From positions 158,586 to 222,585 of the forward strand of contig NZ_CP061320.1 of NCBI RefSeq assembly GCF_018688495.1: 64,000 bases of DNA, read 5' to 3'. Shown here piece by piece: positions 35,792 through 48,082 of the stretch. Every line of letters begins with the position of its first letter. Positions within the stretch are counted from its first letter, which is position 1. The translations under genes and the position numbers were made by a program. Below the pieces are notes generated by a model. The model had not been told where the DNA came from. It ran no database searches and was given only the letters and a program-made list of their open reading frames with translations. The DNA comes from Polynucleobacter sp. Adler-ghost (GTDB taxonomy: Bacteria; Pseudomonadota; Gammaproteobacteria; Burkholderiales; Burkholderiaceae).

Positions 35792-37156
35792 TTAGGGCTT
35801 ACCGCGACTAGCGGCTTGCTCTTCGAGGCGATGCTCCAAATAGTGAATGCTGGTTCCGCCTTCGATGAAGTTCGGATCAAGCATGAGTTCACGATGCAGT
35901 GGCACATTGGTTGTGATGCCATCGATCACCATCTCGGAAAGCGCAATCTGCATACGGCGTATCGCTTGCTCGCGAGTATTGCCATAAGCAATTAACTTGC
36001 CAATCATGGAGTCGTAATTGGACGGCACTACATAACCACTATAGGCATGTGAATCGACGCGAATGCCGGGGCCGCCTGGCATATGGAATGAACCAATTTT
36101 TCCTGGGCTTGGTGTGAATTTGAATGGGTCCTCTGCATTCAGACGGCATTCGATGGCATGGCCACGGAAAACAATGTCTTTCTGGCGATAGCTGAGTTTT
36201 AAGCCGGCAGCAATACGAATTTGTTCTTGAACAATATCAACGCCTGTAATCATTTCGGTGACTGGGTGTTCAACTTGAACGCGGGTATTCATCTCAATGA
36301 AGAAGAATTCACCATCTTCATACAAGAACTCAAAAGTACCAGCACCACGGTAAGCAATTTTCCTACAGGCTTCAGCGCAGCGCTCACCAATTTTGGCGAT
36401 AGCGCGGCGATCAATACCGGGTGCCGGAGCTTCTTCGATCACTTTTTGGTGGCGACGTTGCATGGAGCAATCACGCTCACCTAACCAAATGGCATTGCCA
36501 TGGGTATCAGCCAAAATCTGGATCTCTACATGGCGAGGCTTTTCTAAAAACTTCTCCATATAGACTTCTGGATTACTAAAAGCACGACCAGCTTCTTCTT
36601 TAGTCATATTGACCGCATTGAGAAGAGCAGCCTCAGTATGCACGACACGCATTCCACGACCACCGCCACCGCCAGCAGCTTTAATAATGACCGGATAGCC
36701 AACGCGTTTTGCGGTTGAAATAATTTCTTTTGGGTCGCTTGACAGCGCACCCTCAGAGCCCGGAACGCAAGGAACGCCGGCTTTAATCATGGCGCGCTTC
36801 GCTGAGACCTTATCGCCCATGAGACGAATTGAGGTTGCGGTGGGGCCAATGAATGCAAAACCGGACTTCTCAACACGTTCTGCAAAGTCGGCATTCTCAG
36901 AGAGGAATCCATAGCCAGGATGAATTGCTTCAGCATCTGTCACTTCCGCTGCTGAAATGATGGCCGGCATATTGAGATAGCTGAGTGGTGATGGGGCGGG
37001 CCCAATACAGACCGCTTCGTCTGCAAGCTTTACATATTTAGCTTCTTTATCTGCGGTCGAGTAGACCACCACAGTTTTAATTCCCAACTCGCGACATGCG
37101 CGTTGGATACGGAGAGCAATTTCTCCGCGATTGGCAATCAGAATCTTATCGAACAT
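35792..37156 (-). CDS. accC: Acetyl-CoA carboxylase, biotin carboxylase subunit
   Basis: Carboxylates biotin on AccB with ATP and bicarbonate in the first step of fatty-acid synthesis. The 454-residue ATP-grasp protein has [16 protein letters not shown], the glycine-rich [14 protein letters not shown] loop, [20 protein letters not shown] and [13 protein letters not shown]. It is the second gene of accB-accC, 52 bp behind accB, upstream of prmA as in most betaproteobacteria. Confidence 0.98.
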   Translation of the reverse strand: MFDKILIANRGEIALRIQRACRELGIKTVVVYSTADKEAKYVKLADEAVCIGPAPSPLSYLNMPAIISAAEVTDAEAIHPGYGFLSENADFAERVEKSGFAFIGPTATSIRLMGDKVSAKRAMIKAGVPCVPGSEGALSSDPKEIISTAKRVGYPVIIKAAGGGGGRGMRVVHTEAALLNAVNMTKEEAGRAFSNPEVYMEKFLEKPRHVEIQILADTHGNAIWLGERDCSMQRRHQKVIEEAPAPGIDRRAIAKIGERCAEACRKIAYRGAGTFEFLYEDGEFFFIEMNTRVQVEHPVTEMITGVDIVQEQIRIAAGLKLSYRQKDIVFRGHAIECRLNAEDPFKFTPSPGKIGSFHMPGGPGIRVDSHAYSGYVVPSNYDSMIGKLIAYGNTREQAIRRMQIALSEMVIDGITTNVPLHRELMLDPNFIEGGTSIHYLEHRLEEQAASRGKP

Positions 37157-37208
37157 GTCGGCTCTGAGTTAAGTAACGGTGGATTGGAATAGATCTAAGG
37201 GAGATCTA

Positions 37209-37670
37209 TTAAGCGATGATGAACAGCGGCTGATCAAATTCAACGCCTTGACCGTTTTCACACAGAATTTGTTTAATAACACCCGCTTGCTCAGACTCAA
37301 TCTCATTGAGAAGTTTCATCGCTTCAATAATGCACAGCGTTTGCCCCACTTTGACTGTGTCGCCGACTTTGACAAAATCTGGAGACTCAGGGTTTGGTGC
37401 GCGATAGAAGGTGCCGACCATTGGTGAGCGAGCAACAAAACCAGTTTCAGCTTGCGCTTCATCAGCAGCAGGTGTAGTAACTGGTGCAGCCGCAGGAGGA
37501 GCTTGCATTACTTGAGCAGGCGCTGGATTGGCGTATACCACTTGACCTGCAGGGGCTGGAGAGCCGGCATTCACAATGCGAACACGATCTTCACCTTCAT
37601 TGACTTCTAATTCAGAAATTCCTGATTCAGAAACAAGGTCGATTAGGGTTTTTAGTTTTCTTAGATCCAT
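37209..37670 (-). CDS. accB: Acetyl-CoA carboxylase, biotin carboxyl carrier protein
   Basis: A 153-residue carrier subunit. The N-terminal helical segment ([20 protein letters not shown]), an Ala/Pro-rich linker of ~40 residues, and the biotinyl domain with [14 protein letters not shown], biotin on K119, are all present. It works with AccC encoded just downstream and lies 37 bp behind aroQ. Confidence 0.98.
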   Translation of the reverse strand: MDLRKLKTLIDLVSESGISELEVNEGEDRVRIVNAGSPAPAGQVVYANPAPAQVMQAPPAAAPVTTPAADEAQAETGFVARSPMVGTFYRAPNPESPDFVKVGDTVKVGQTLCIIEAMKLLNEIESEQAGVIKQILCENGQGVEFDQPLFIIA

Positions 37671-37706
37671 GGAAAGGCTTCCTCTCTGGTAATTCTTAGT
37701 TAATCT

Positions 37707-38156
37707 TTATTTTTGCAAGCGGGCGATAGCTGCTTGCAGTGCTAATTCGTAACCAATCGCGCCCAAACCGCAGATAACGCCAGTAGCAATATCAGACAGG
37801 TAGGAGTGTTTACGAAACTCCTCACGTTGGTGAATGTTAGACAGGTGTATTTCAGTAAACGGTATAGCAACTCCAGCCAGTGCATCACGCAAGGCAACGC
37901 TGGTGTGGGTAAAAGCGCCTGGATTAATGATGATGAAATCCACCCCATCTTGTTTAGCCTTTTGAACTCGGTCAATCAGCTCGCCCTCATGGTTGCTTTG
38001 GAAGGTGGATAAATCGACTAAGTGGGACTTTGCGATGACACCTAGCTTGGTATGAATATCTTCGAGAGTAGTTTTGCCATAAACCTCTGGCTCACGGGTT
38101 CCCAACAGATTGAGGTTGGGGCCTTGGATAACGAGAATTGAAGTATTTTTCGACAT
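37707..38156 (-). CDS. aroQ: 3-dehydroquinate dehydratase type II
   Basis: Third step of the shikimate pathway. The 149-residue type II enzyme shows [19 protein letters not shown] with the catalytic Tyr, the [11 protein letters not shown] motif, [16 protein letters not shown] and [14 protein letters not shown]. It leads the aroQ-accB-accC series. The 248 bp upstream (38157-38404) hold a TATACT-like -10 on the minus strand (38257-38262 complement) but no convincing -35. Confidence 0.97.
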   Translation of the reverse strand: MSKNTSILVIQGPNLNLLGTREPEVYGKTTLEDIHTKLGVIAKSHLVDLSTFQSNHEGELIDRVQKAKQDGVDFIIINPGAFTHTSVALRDALAGVAIPFTEIHLSNIHQREEFRKHSYLSDIATGVICGLGAIGYELALQAAIARLQK

Positions 38157-38404
38157 AGATCGATATTTTTAGAGGCAGTTAGGTTTTATTGCGGAGATAA
38201 AGCTTTTCTCTGAAAACTGCTTATTTAATGAAGAATGCTCCTCATCTTGCTCATAAAGTATACCCCCGGAGTCCCACCTCAAGCCTAAAAATGACACAAT
38301 AAACTGGCTATTTTTTAAGATTTGAAGCGTAACTATTGCAATTTTTGGCTCAGAAAACGCTAATTTTGACCTAGATGGTGATCACAAAGATCATTTAAAA
38401 AGTC

Positions 38405-38932
38405 TTATAAAGCCGATTTAATTGCACTTCTGAGCTCTTCTTCGCTTATCTTTCCTAATTTACTGCTAGTCGCCTTGCCTTGAGTATTAACAATAACGGT
38501 ATAGGGAAGCGCCCCTTGGGCATTCCCCATCTGTTTCGAGATATTGCTGCCCTCAAGTCCACCAATCACAATTGGATAAGAAACTGGGGTCTTTTCTAGA
38601 AATTCACGAATATTAGAGGGTGAATCGATACCGATGCCTACAAATAAGACATGTTGACTCTTAAACTCTGACTGTAATTTATCCAAAGTAGGCATTTCTT
38701 CAACGCAGGGAGGGCACCAGGAAGCCCAAAAGTTGATAACCAAGACTTTTTCGCGCCATTCTTTGGTGTCAACCGATTTTCCATCAGATGTTTGCCAAGG
38801 GTTGGTAAAAAAGGCCTTCATTGCAGGATCGTCTGCCGGCTCTGTTCTGAAGATCCATTGCGAAGTCGCCACTCCCGCAGCAAGGGCTACTAGGTTAAAT
38901 CCAATGATGCTTATCCACTGTCTTCGGTTCAT
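38405..38932 (-). CDS. TlpA-family thiol-disulfide oxidoreductase
   Basis: A 175-residue membrane-anchored periplasmic thioredoxin. A single N-terminal hydrophobic segment after MNRRQWIS is followed by a thioredoxin fold with WASWCPPC (C73, C76) and the cis-Pro region GALPYTVIV. These proteins reduce periplasmic disulfides, often for cytochrome c maturation. No partner is adjacent. It is divergent from mpl with 26 bp between starts. Confidence 0.92.
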   Translation of the reverse strand: MNRRQWISIIGFNLVALAAGVATSQWIFRTEPADDPAMKAFFTNPWQTSDGKSVDTKEWREKVLVINFWASWCPPCVEEMPTLDKLQSEFKSQHVLFVGIGIDSPSNIREFLEKTPVSYPIVIGGLEGSNISKQMGNAQGALPYTVIVNTQGKATSSKLGKISEEELRSAIKSAL

Positions 38933-38958
38933 TGCTGCTCCTTAGCTAAAATTGCCCA

Positions 38959-40364
<1,406 letters not shown>

Positions 40365-40365
<1 letters not shown>

Positions 40366-41099
40366 TGAGCATGAGACTGAAAGATAAAGTAGCCATCATT
40401 ACTGGTGCTGCAAAAGGCATTGGTTTTGCAACTGCAAAACGTTTTGCTCAAGAAGGTGCCAAAGTCATGATTGCCGATGTGAATCCCGATGCGGTTAAAG
40501 CTGCTACAGATCTGATTCCGGGCTCAGAAGCTTATGTCATGAACGTGACTGATCGTGCAAGTGTTGAAGCGGCTGTTGATCAGATCATGCAGCGCCACGG
40601 ACGCATTGATATCCTAATTAACAATGCAGGCATTACACAAGATGCACGCTTAGTCAAAATGACAGAAGCACAATTTGATACGGTAATTGATGTCAATCTC
40701 AAGGGTGTTTTTAATTGCACGCAGTTGGTAGTGCCGCATATGTTGGAGGCTGGTAAAGGCGCTGTCGTCAATGCTTCTAGTGTTGTGGGCATTTATGGAA
40801 ACTTTGGACAAACTAACTATTCAGCAACCAAGTTTGGAGTGATTGGATTTACTAAAACTTGGGCGCGTGAATTGGGCCCAAAAGGTATTCGGGTAAATGC
40901 AGTTTGCCCAGGCTTTATTGCTACTGAGATGGTGAAAGCGATGCCAGAAAATATTCTGAAAGATATTGAGAGGCGCAGTTGGCTTGGTCGCTTAGGGACT
41001 CCTGAAGAAATGGCGAACGTCTATTTATTCTTAGCAAGCGATGAAGCTAGCTATGTGAACGGTGTTGCACTTGAGGCCAGTGGCGGGATCTCCCTCTAA
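40365..41099 (+). CDS. FabG-like short-chain dehydrogenase/reductase
   Basis: A 244-residue classical SDR. The NAD(P) motif is GAAKGIG (14-20), then NNAG at 87-90, catalytic Ser around 138-139, and Tyr-x3-Lys as YSATK (Y152, K156). The closest general resemblance is to beta-ketoacyl-ACP reductases (FabG). It stands apart from fatty-acid genes, so it is probably a paralogue with its own substrate. It is translationally coupled to mpl through a TAATG overlap. Confidence 0.88.
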
Positions 41100-41101
41100 G
41101 C

Positions 41102-43090
41102 ATGCATCTTTTATATGAAGAGGGTGGCGACATCAAGGTCGCTACGGTTCAGTCTGCTTCGGGCGCTGGAGATGCTGAATCATGGCAAGCAACTAGTCTT
41201 TCTGGGAAAAAGATTAAGTTAAAAGCCAAAGAAGTTTGGCTCCGTTTTGAAAAGCCAGAACCGCAAGTCTTAATGGATGAGGCAAATATTTTATCCAAAG
41301 AGATTGATCTGCAGTTCTTATGGGATTGCGCACCTGATGAAGAGTTTGGCTTATTAGATGTTGCTCATGAGTACTTTGGCGCACAAGCCAGCGTACCGCA
41401 ACAGACTGCATTAGCCATCGCCTTGCAAAGTGCGCCAGTATTTTTTCGTCGTAAAGGGCGTGGACGTTTTCAAAGGGCGCCACTAGAGCAACTGCAGGCT
41501 GGTTTGGTTGCGCTTGAGCGCAAGCAAAAAGAATTAGAGCAACAGACTGCATGGCAGCAAGAACTGGTGGCTGGGGTGTTTCCAGAGATGCTTCAATCTC
41601 AGGCAAATCAACTTCTGTTTTCTCCGGATAAAAATACCTCTGCCTATAAAGCATTAATTGCAGCATGTACTGAGTCAGGAGAATCACCTGCGCAGCTCAT
41701 GATCCGCTGTGGCGCGATTGACTCACCTTTGCAATATCACCAAGGGATGTTCTTAAAAGCGCATTTCCCTCAGGGCGCTGCACATGACCTAAGTTTGGCG
41801 GTTGATCAAGCTGCTTTAGATGCTGCTATTTCAGAATTGCCTATCGCTGAAGTCACTGCGTTCTCAATAGATGACTCAGGTACTACTGAAATTGACGATG
41901 CTTTATCAGTTACTGCGCTCGAGGGTGGCGGACATCGTATCGGTATTCATATTGCGGCCCCTGGTTTAGTGATTACTAAGGATGACGCTTTAGATAAAGT
42001 TGCACGCATACGTATGTCTACGGTGTATTTCCCTGGCGACAAAATTACGATGTTGCCTGATCAGGTGATTACTCAGTTCTCATTAGATGAGGGTGCTGCT
42101 CGCCCAGCTTTATCGATTTATGTAGATATTGATGCGGCTGGAGTTGTGGATAAAGAGACTCTGCAGTTACGCGCTGAGATGGTTCCGATAGGGGCCAATC
42201 TTCGCTTGGAGAACTTAGAGCATTTGGTGACGGAAGAAAGTTTGGCCGATGAATCTGCTGAGTATGCTTATCGTCAAGAGCTCAGTGTTTTGTGGGCAGC
42301 GGCAAAGTTATTGCATGCAGGGCGCCAGGAGCAGCGTATAGCTAATGGATTGCGTTCTGAGCAATTAGGGGTCTTGGATCCCAATGCCTTGGCAAGAGAC
42401 TTTCATTTTCAAATTAAAGAAGTTGATGGTGCGCAGCGAGTGGAGATTACTCCTCGTCAACGCGGCTCCATTCTCGATACCATCGTTGCTGAGTGGATGA
42501 TTTATTGCAATAGTGCTTCAGGACGTTTATTGGCAGATCATGGAATGCCTGGTTTGTTCCGTACTCAAAAGGGCTGGGGCCCCTTACGCACGCGTATGCA
42601 GACAACCCCCGGTCCACATGAAGGATTGGGTTTGGAGTATTACGCTTGGTGTACTTCGCCTTTGCGCCGTTACTCAGATTTAGTGAATCAGTGGCAGTTA
42701 ATCGCTATAGCAAAACATGGCATTACCGCCAAAATGGTGGCACCTTTTCCTCCACGTGATGCTGCATTAATGGGTATCGCCGCCGACTTTGAAGCTTGTT
42801 ATTCAGCCTATGGTGAATACCAAGATCGCCTTGAGAAATATTGGTGTTTGCGCTGGATTGCTCAAGATGAAGTTCCTAGACAAGTCTTTGTGAGGCATCT
42901 CAAAGAAGGGATGTCTCGAGTAGAGTTAGTCCCATTGCATCTTCCAGTTCCCGAGTTGGCGGCCCATCCACGTATGACTCGAGCTGAAGTGAGTGTGGCT
43001 GATGTAGACCTATTGCAGCTCACTGCCGGGGTTCGGGTTCTTCATATAGAAACTCCAGAAGTTCCTGAGGGTGATGAAAGTTCCATCTAA
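41102..43090 (+). CDS. RNase II/R family exoribonuclease (RNB domain)
   Basis: A 662-residue 3'-5' exoribonuclease-like protein. The RNB catalytic domain starts around residue 255 with AFSIDDSGTTEIDDALSV (metal-binding aspartates) and includes RIRMSTVYFPGDKITMLP and the RYSDLVNQWQL region. The N-terminal ~240 residues are a diverged RNase II-type cold-shock/winged-helix part. It lacks the long basic tail of RNase R. The gene is conserved before a TonB-like gene and aroE in this group. Confidence 0.9.
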   Translation: MHLLYEEGGDIKVATVQSASGAGDAESWQATSLSGKKIKLKAKEVWLRFEKPEPQVLMDEANILSKEIDLQFLWDCAPDEEFGLLDVAHEYFGAQASVPQQTALAIALQSAPVFFRRKGRGRFQRAPLEQLQAGLVALERKQKELEQQTAWQQELVAGVFPEMLQSQANQLLFSPDKNTSAYKALIAACTESGESPAQLMIRCGAIDSPLQYHQGMFLKAHFPQGAAHDLSLAVDQAALDAAISELPIAEVTAFSIDDSGTTEIDDALSVTALEGGGHRIGIHIAAPGLVITKDDALDKVARIRMSTVYFPGDKITMLPDQVITQFSLDEGAARPALSIYVDIDAAGVVDKETLQLRAEMVPIGANLRLENLEHLVTEESLADESAEYAYRQELSVLWAAAKLLHAGRQEQRIANGLRSEQLGVLDPNALARDFHFQIKEVDGAQRVEITPRQRGSILDTIVAEWMIYCNSASGRLLADHGMPGLFRTQKGWGPLRTRMQTTPGPHEGLGLEYYAWCTSPLRRYSDLVNQWQLIAIAKHGITAKMVAPFPPRDAALMGIAADFEACYSAYGEYQDRLEKYWCLRWIAQDEVPRQVFVRHLKEGMSRVELVPLHLPVPELAAHPRMTRAEVSVADVDLLQLTAGVRVLHIETPEVPEGDESSI

Positions 43091-43934
43091 GCTGACGCAG
43101 CTAGTAGGTCGTTTAAATGGTATTTGGCGACGCCACCCATTTCGCTATGCCCTTGGCCTCTCAATTTTGTTTCATCTGATCTTTTTATCCTTCCGCTGGG
43201 GTCTAGGAGAAATAGAAAATCGTCGTCTGAATACACCACTCAGCGTTGTCTTGGTGAATGCTAGTAATCAAGTCGCACCCAAGCAGGCCAATAAATTAGC
43301 CCAAGCAGATTTGCATGGAGGCGGCAATACCTCCAATCAAGATGCTAGTGCGCTCCATCAGGCAAGACTCGGTGCCGATGCCCGCCTCGAGGTTTTGGAA
43401 AAACAGCAAAAGCAAATGCTGGCCAAGCTTGAAGCGGATCGAGCGCTCTCGGGCGGTCGCAAAAGTGGAGATGAGAAACTAGCAACATCCCAGCTGAATT
43501 CTTTAGAGGCTGAGCTAGCTAAGCGTTTGCAAGCCAATGGTCGAGAACCTCGTCGTAAGGTCTTGACTGGAGCCAGTACCAAGGCAGTTGTCTTTGCGCA
43601 GTATTACGATGCCATGCGCCAAAAGATAGAGGCTTATGGCAGCGCATTTTTCCCGCGTGCTAACGGTCGCCCTTTGTATGGCAGTCTGGTGATTGTCGTT
43701 AGCGTGGATTCCCAAGGACGCATTGCCAATAATGCTCAGGGTAAGGATGGTTTGAGTATTGGAAGAAGCTCTGGTAATCCCGAGTTGGATCGCCAGGCCC
43801 TAGCGATTATTCGTGCTTCTGCCCCCTTTGGCGCTTTCCCTGCAGAAATGCGTCAGCAGATTGATGTCCTAGATTGGGTTTCTACTTTTGATTTCACGCG
43901 GGATGGATCTGATCGCCTAGATTTGCGTCCTTAA
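43074..43934 (+). CDS. TonB-family C-terminal domain protein
   Basis: A 286-residue inner-membrane-anchored protein. It has one hydrophobic segment near residues 26-42 ([16 protein letters not shown]), a long charged, probably coiled-coil region ([23 protein letters not shown]), and a C-terminal TonB-like fold ([34 protein letters not shown]). It has no clear Pro-rich spacer or ExbBD neighbours, so an energy-transducing role is uncertain. It overlaps the RNase gene end by 17 bp. ATG 43074 is chosen over GTG 43071. Confidence 0.82.
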   Translation: MKVPSKLTQLVGRLNGIWRRHPFRYALGLSILFHLIFLSFRWGLGEIENRRLNTPLSVVLVNASNQVAPKQANKLAQADLHGGGNTSNQDASALHQARLGADARLEVLEKQQKQMLAKLEADRALSGGRKSGDEKLATSQLNSLEAELAKRLQANGREPRRKVLTGASTKAVVFAQYYDAMRQKIEAYGSAFFPRANGRPLYGSLVIVVSVDSQGRIANNAQGKDGLSIGRSSGNPELDRQALAIIRASAPFGAFPAEMRQQIDVLDWVSTFDFTRDGSDRLDLRP

Positions 43935-43975
43935 TTCAGAGGGCATCACGCAATTTCGCTTATCCTGTAGTTACT

Positions 43976-44884
43976 ATGAGTCAAGTCACTTCTGCCCAAT
44001 TGCATACTGATCCCACCCAATTTCCTGGTGTGGATGTGTATGTGGTTGCCGGTAATCCGATCGCACATAGTAAATCACCCGCCATTCATAAACGATTTGC
44101 TGAGCAGTCAAATCAAAAAATGCATTACGGGCGTTTACAGCCTGAACTTGGTGAATTCAAAACCGCTGCGCAAGCTTTCTTTGCTGCTGGCGGTAAGGGT
44201 ATGAATGTTACTGTCCCATTTAAGTTGGACGCTCAGGCTCTGGCAGATGTATTAACACCGCGTGCGCAGCTAGCTGGCGCTGTCAATACTTTGCGTATTG
44301 AAGATGGAAAAATATTTGGTGACAACACGGATGGCGCTGGCTTAGTTAGAGACTTATTGGCTCAGGGTATTCAGATTCAAGGCTCCCGAATTTTATTGCT
44401 GGGAGCAGGTGGCGCTTCTCGCGGAGTGCTAGGTCCTTTGCTAGAGAAATCGCCCGCAGAGTTAATTATTGTCAATCGATCCAATGCTAAGGCCCAGGAC
44501 TTGGTTCAATTATTTAGCGATTTGGCTCTCTCTCTACAAGTTATATTGACAGCAGCAACTTTGAACGAACTGGAAGATGTAAGTAAGACCACATCTCCTT
44601 TTGATCTCATTATTAATGCTACTGCTGCAGGTCTATCGGATGAATCTCCTATCAGCGATGCTGCGGCAAGCAATGTATTTACTCCCAAGTCTTTTGCCTA
44701 CGACATGGTCTACGGCAAAGTCACTGCTTTGATGCAGCAAGCACTGCATCGCGGTGCGCGGGTTAGTGATGGTTTGGGTATGTTGGTTGAGCAAGCTGCA
44801 GATGCTTTCTTAATTTGGCGTGGTGCTCAGCTGACTGATGCGATTAATTCTCGCGCTGTATTGGCAGAACTTCGCACTTCCTAA
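43976..44884 (+). CDS. aroE: Shikimate dehydrogenase
   Basis: NADPH-dependent reduction of 3-dehydroshikimate. The 302 residues include [18 protein letters not shown], the catalytic-Lys block [34 protein letters not shown], the NADP loop [11 protein letters not shown] with VNRS for the phosphate, and [12 protein letters not shown]. It has a 15-residue N-terminal extension. It lies 17 bp upstream of mtgA. Confidence 0.97.
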   Translation: MSQVTSAQLHTDPTQFPGVDVYVVAGNPIAHSKSPAIHKRFAEQSNQKMHYGRLQPELGEFKTAAQAFFAAGGKGMNVTVPFKLDAQALADVLTPRAQLAGAVNTLRIEDGKIFGDNTDGAGLVRDLLAQGIQIQGSRILLLGAGGASRGVLGPLLEKSPAELIIVNRSNAKAQDLVQLFSDLALSLQVILTAATLNELEDVSKTTSPFDLIINATAAGLSDESPISDAAASNVFTPKSFAYDMVYGKVTALMQQALHRGARVSDGLGMLVEQAADAFLIWRGAQLTDAINSRAVLAELRTS

Positions 44885-44901
44885 TTCCTAGCTAAGCTTG
44901 A

Positions 44902-45645
44902 ATGCGTTGGCTTTCTTATCTTCTGAAATGTTTAGTGGGTGGCTTTATTGCCATGCAAATGTACTTTGTCATGCAGATTGGCTTATGGGTAGTTCTTGAT
45001 CCTAGCAGCACTGCATTTCAAAGGGCTGAACGTTGGCGTCTTTGTGGTCTGTCATGGCCTTGCCCAGTGCAGTCATCTTGGGTTCCATACGATAAAATCT
45101 CGGCCAATCTCAAGCGTGCTGTTTTAGTGAGCGAAGACGATATCTTCTTTCAGCATATGGGTGTTCGGGTTGAGGATATGAAAAAAGCATGGGCTAAAAA
45201 TTCACAACTCAATCAACAGGGTAGTGGCAAATCCAAAACTGCATTGCGTGGGGGCTCTACGATCACACAGCAACTAGCAAAGAATCTTTTTCTTTCTTCT
45301 GAGCAGAATTATTTTCGCAAAGCTCAGGAGCTCATCATTACGGGCTTATTGGAGGTAATGCTGCCTAAGCAACGTCTTTATGAAATCTATTTAAATTCAG
45401 TGGAGTGGGGCGAAGGCATTTTTGGTATTGGCGCAGCTTCTCAGCATTACTACGGTATTAAGCCAGCATCACTTGATCGCGAACAGGCAGCAGCTTTAGC
45501 ATCAGCTTTACCTGCACCGAAGTGTTTTGACAAAGTGCAGTACTGCCGTAAGGCTAATATTCATTTCCCCACACGACAAGACTTTATTCTAGAAAATATG
45601 GACAGGGTCGCTTTGGCGCCTATTCAGAAACCAAAAGCGCGCTAG
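44902..45645 (+). CDS. mtgA: Monofunctional biosynthetic peptidoglycan transglycosylase
   Basis: Polymerises lipid II into glycan strands in the periplasm. The 247 residues have an N-terminal anchor (LLKCLVGGFIAMQMYFVMQIGLWVVL region) and the GT51 core: LVSEDDIFFQHMGV with catalytic E78, GGSTITQQLAKNLFL, KAQELIITGLLEVMLPKQRLYEIYLN and EWGEGIFGIGAASQHYYG. It is convergent with pyrF, 2 bp apart. The aroE-mtgA linkage is common. Confidence 0.97.
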   Translation: MRWLSYLLKCLVGGFIAMQMYFVMQIGLWVVLDPSSTAFQRAERWRLCGLSWPCPVQSSWVPYDKISANLKRAVLVSEDDIFFQHMGVRVEDMKKAWAKNSQLNQQGSGKSKTALRGGSTITQQLAKNLFLSSEQNYFRKAQELIITGLLEVMLPKQRLYEIYLNSVEWGEGIFGIGAASQHYYGIKPASLDREQAAALASALPAPKCFDKVQYCRKANIHFPTRQDFILENMDRVALAPIQKPKAR

Positions 45646-45647
45646 CC

Positions 45648-46493
45648 TTACTTATTACTTGCAGTTCTTAACGCATCTCTCGTTGCGATGGCCACTGTTC
45701 TAGCTGCCTCAGCAAAATCATGATTAGCGCTTGCATACAAGATTGCTCTAGAGGAGTTGATCATCATGCCCGAGCCTGGCTGGTTAGGTATGCCGCCAGC
45801 TTTAACAGTGGCATCAATATCGCCACCTTGAGCACCAATGCCCGGAATGAGTAAAGGCATCTCACCAACAATCGCTCGCACCCGAGCAATTTCTTCAGGG
45901 AAGGTTGCCCCAACTACCAAGCTAATTTGTCCAGAGGTATTCCACTGTTGTGCAGCGAGTTTGGCAACGTACAAATATAGCGGTTCACCATTGGGCGAAA
46001 CATTCAAGAACTGAAGGTCCGAACCTCCTGGATTTGAGGTGCGACATAAAACAATCACGCCCTTGCCAGCGTGCTTTAGATAAGGCTCGATGGTGTCAAA
46101 ACCCATATACGGGTTCACAGTGACAGCATCAGCGCCATAGCGCTCAAACGCCTCTAAAGCGTAGTGGTCAGCTGTACTGCCGATATCCCCGCGTTTGGAA
46201 TCGAGGATGACGGGGATGTGGGGGTATTTATCTTTAAGGTAGCGAGTCAGTTTTTCTAGTTGAGCTTCGGCTCTTTGGGAGGCAAAGTAGGCGAACTGGG
46301 GCTTAAAGGAACAGGCGGTATCCGCAGTAGCATCGGCGATCTCGCGGCAGAACTCAAAAATCCCCTCAGGCTTACCCTGAAATACAGCAGGCAAACGCTT
46401 GGGATCTGGATCAAAGCCCACGCACAACATACTGCCTTGGGAAGCCCACGCAGACTGGAGTTGTTGGGTAAAGGTATTTGAGCTAGAGTTCAT
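45648..46493 (-). CDS. pyrF: Orotidine 5'-phosphate decarboxylase (type 2)
   Basis: Last step of UMP synthesis. The 281 residues, from ATG 46493, have [14 protein letters not shown], the catalytic [36 protein letters not shown] and the C-terminal GIGAQGGD. The longer form with TTG at 46517 adds eight residues with no similarity. Type 2 PyrF is usual in betaproteobacteria and actinobacteria. Confidence 0.97.
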   Translation of the reverse strand: MNSSSNTFTQQLQSAWASQGSMLCVGFDPDPKRLPAVFQGKPEGIFEFCREIADATADTACSFKPQFAYFASQRAEAQLEKLTRYLKDKYPHIPVILDSKRGDIGSTADHYALEAFERYGADAVTVNPYMGFDTIEPYLKHAGKGVIVLCRTSNPGGSDLQFLNVSPNGEPLYLYVAKLAAQQWNTSGQISLVVGATFPEEIARVRAIVGEMPLLIPGIGAQGGDIDATVKAGGIPNQPGSGMMINSSRAILYASANHDFAEAARTVAIATRDALRTASNK

Positions 46494-46567
46494 TAGGATT
46501 AAGCTTATTTTAGTCAAACTGTCATGAGCTATAGGATAAACTAGCGACCATTCCTTAGGAGTTCACC

Positions 46568-47539
46568 ATGATCAACTTGTTCGTCCTGCAAAATGGCCGC
46601 CTCTCTCAAGAGCAAGTGGAAGATCGCAATGAATTGTTGCAATACTCCAACCCTATCTGGATCGACGTTGTAGACCCTGAAGAGGAAGAACTCCTGTGGA
46701 TTAAAGAGGCTTTTGGCGTTCTCTTGCCTGAATTGGATGATTTGGGTGACTTAGAAGCTTCTGCGCGTTATTTCGAGGCGGATGATGGCCACCTTCATAT
46801 TCGTACCGATTTCTTATTAGACGAAGAAGAAACCTCTCGCAACGTGCGAGTTGCTTTCGTGATGACCAAGCAAGTTTTGTTCTCTATTCATGACGAAGAT
46901 TTGCCAGTATTCCGCTTGGTGCGTTTGCGTGCCCGTTTGCGTCCAGGATCAGTCAGTAACGCGAAAGACGTTTTACTTGACCTGTACTCCACTGATGCTG
47001 AGTATTCTGCTGATGCCTTGGAAGAGGTTTATGAAAACCTCGAGCAAGCAGGTAAGCGCGTTCTGCAAGATGACATCACCGATCACGATGCAGAAGAAGT
47101 GCTCGAAACAATTGCTAAGGAAGAAGATACCAACGGACGTATTCGTCGTAATGTGATGGATACTCGCCGTGCATTGTCTTTCTTGATGCGGAGCAAATTA
47201 TTATCTGATGAGCAGCAAGAAGAGGCGCGTCAGATTCTGCGAGATATTGATTCATTAGAAAACCATACTGCGTTCTTGTTCGATAAGATTAACTTCTTGA
47301 TGGATGCGACAGTTGGTTTTATTAATTTGAACCAAAGTAAGATCATCAAGATCTTCTCGGTGGTGTCGGTTGCCTTAATGCCGCCAACATTGTTAGCTAG
47401 CGTGTGGGGAATGAACTTCCGCTATATGCCTGAACTAGAGCAGACCTGGGGTTACCCAGTTGCCATTATTTCTATGGTGATTTCAGCGATGATTCCATTG
47501 GGCTACTTCCGCCACAAGGGTTGGTTAAGCTCACGCTAA
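46568..47539 (+). CDS. corA: Magnesium/cobalt transporter CorA
   Basis: Pentameric divalent cation channel. The 323-residue protein has a long cytoplasmic helical N-terminus and two C-terminal membrane helices. The signature is GMN (281-283) in VWGMNFRYMPELEQTWGYP, with the usual ELE loop, followed by VAIISMVISAMIPLGYF and a short basic end. An AGGAG site precedes the ATG. It stands alone on its strand between pyrF and pncC. Confidence 0.97.
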   Translation: MINLFVLQNGRLSQEQVEDRNELLQYSNPIWIDVVDPEEEELLWIKEAFGVLLPELDDLGDLEASARYFEADDGHLHIRTDFLLDEEETSRNVRVAFVMTKQVLFSIHDEDLPVFRLVRLRARLRPGSVSNAKDVLLDLYSTDAEYSADALEEVYENLEQAGKRVLQDDITDHDAEEVLETIAKEEDTNGRIRRNVMDTRRALSFLMRSKLLSDEQQEEARQILRDIDSLENHTAFLFDKINFLMDATVGFINLNQSKIIKIFSVVSVALMPPTLLASVWGMNFRYMPELEQTWGYPVAIISMVISAMIPLGYFRHKGWLSSR

Positions 47540-47557
47540 TTCTGTAGTGCTACCTTG

Positions 47558-48082
47558 TTATGCGTTTTTGGGTTTAAGTAATTCCAAAAAGTGAGAAAGC
47601 GCAAAATCACGCGCTTGTTCTCGCACTACTTGACGATCGCCATTGAAGTGTTTGGTGAGCGTGACAGTATTCATCACATCATGCCCAATATTTTCTTTGA
47701 CCGCCCAGCCAAAGCAGACGGTGCCAACCGGCTTTTCTGCTGAGCCACCTGTTGGACCAGCGATGCCGGTAATCGAGATCGCAGCGTTGACATTGGCATG
47801 ACGTAGTGCCCCCTCGGCCATGGCTTTGGCGACCTGCTCGCTCACTGCGCCAAAAGATTCAATCGCTTCCATTGAAACATCTAAGCATTCTGATTTGGCG
47901 GCATTGCTGTAGGTGACATAGCCTCGCTCAAGCCAATCACTGGAGCCTGCTAGGTCTGTTAGTGTTGCGCAGACGAGGCCACCAGTGCAGGACTCTGCCA
48001 AGGCAATTTTCCAGCCCCGGTTCATTAAAGTCAGGGCAATAGCTCTGGCTAGTTCATGCTGAGGATCATTATTATTTTTCAT
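47558..48082 (-). CDS. pncC: Nicotinamide-nucleotide amidohydrolase (CinA C-terminal family)
   Basis: Hydrolyses NMN to NaMN in pyridine nucleotide salvage. The 174-residue single-domain protein shows IALAESCTGGLVCATLTDLAGSS, GAVSEQVAKAMAEGA and AISITGIAGPTGGSAEKPVGTV. The N-terminal MoCF domain of long CinA is naturally absent in this family. It overlaps pgpA by 4 bp, the last gene of thiL-pgpA-pncC. Confidence 0.93.
   Translation of the reverse strand: MKNNNDPQHELARAIALTLMNRGWKIALAESCTGGLVCATLTDLAGSSDWLERGYVTYSNAAKSECLDVSMEAIESFGAVSEQVAKAMAEGALRHANVNAAISITGIAGPTGGSAEKPVGTVCFGWAVKENIGHDVMNTVTLTKHFNGDRQVVREQARDFALSHFLELLKPKNA

Noticed and set aside
38379..38393. TGATC-acaaa-GATCA dyad upstream of the tlpA/mpl region, CRP-like at first sight
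   Set aside because: It lies just after the tlpA stop and not at a promoter, and the half-sites are only 5 bp, easily found by chance.
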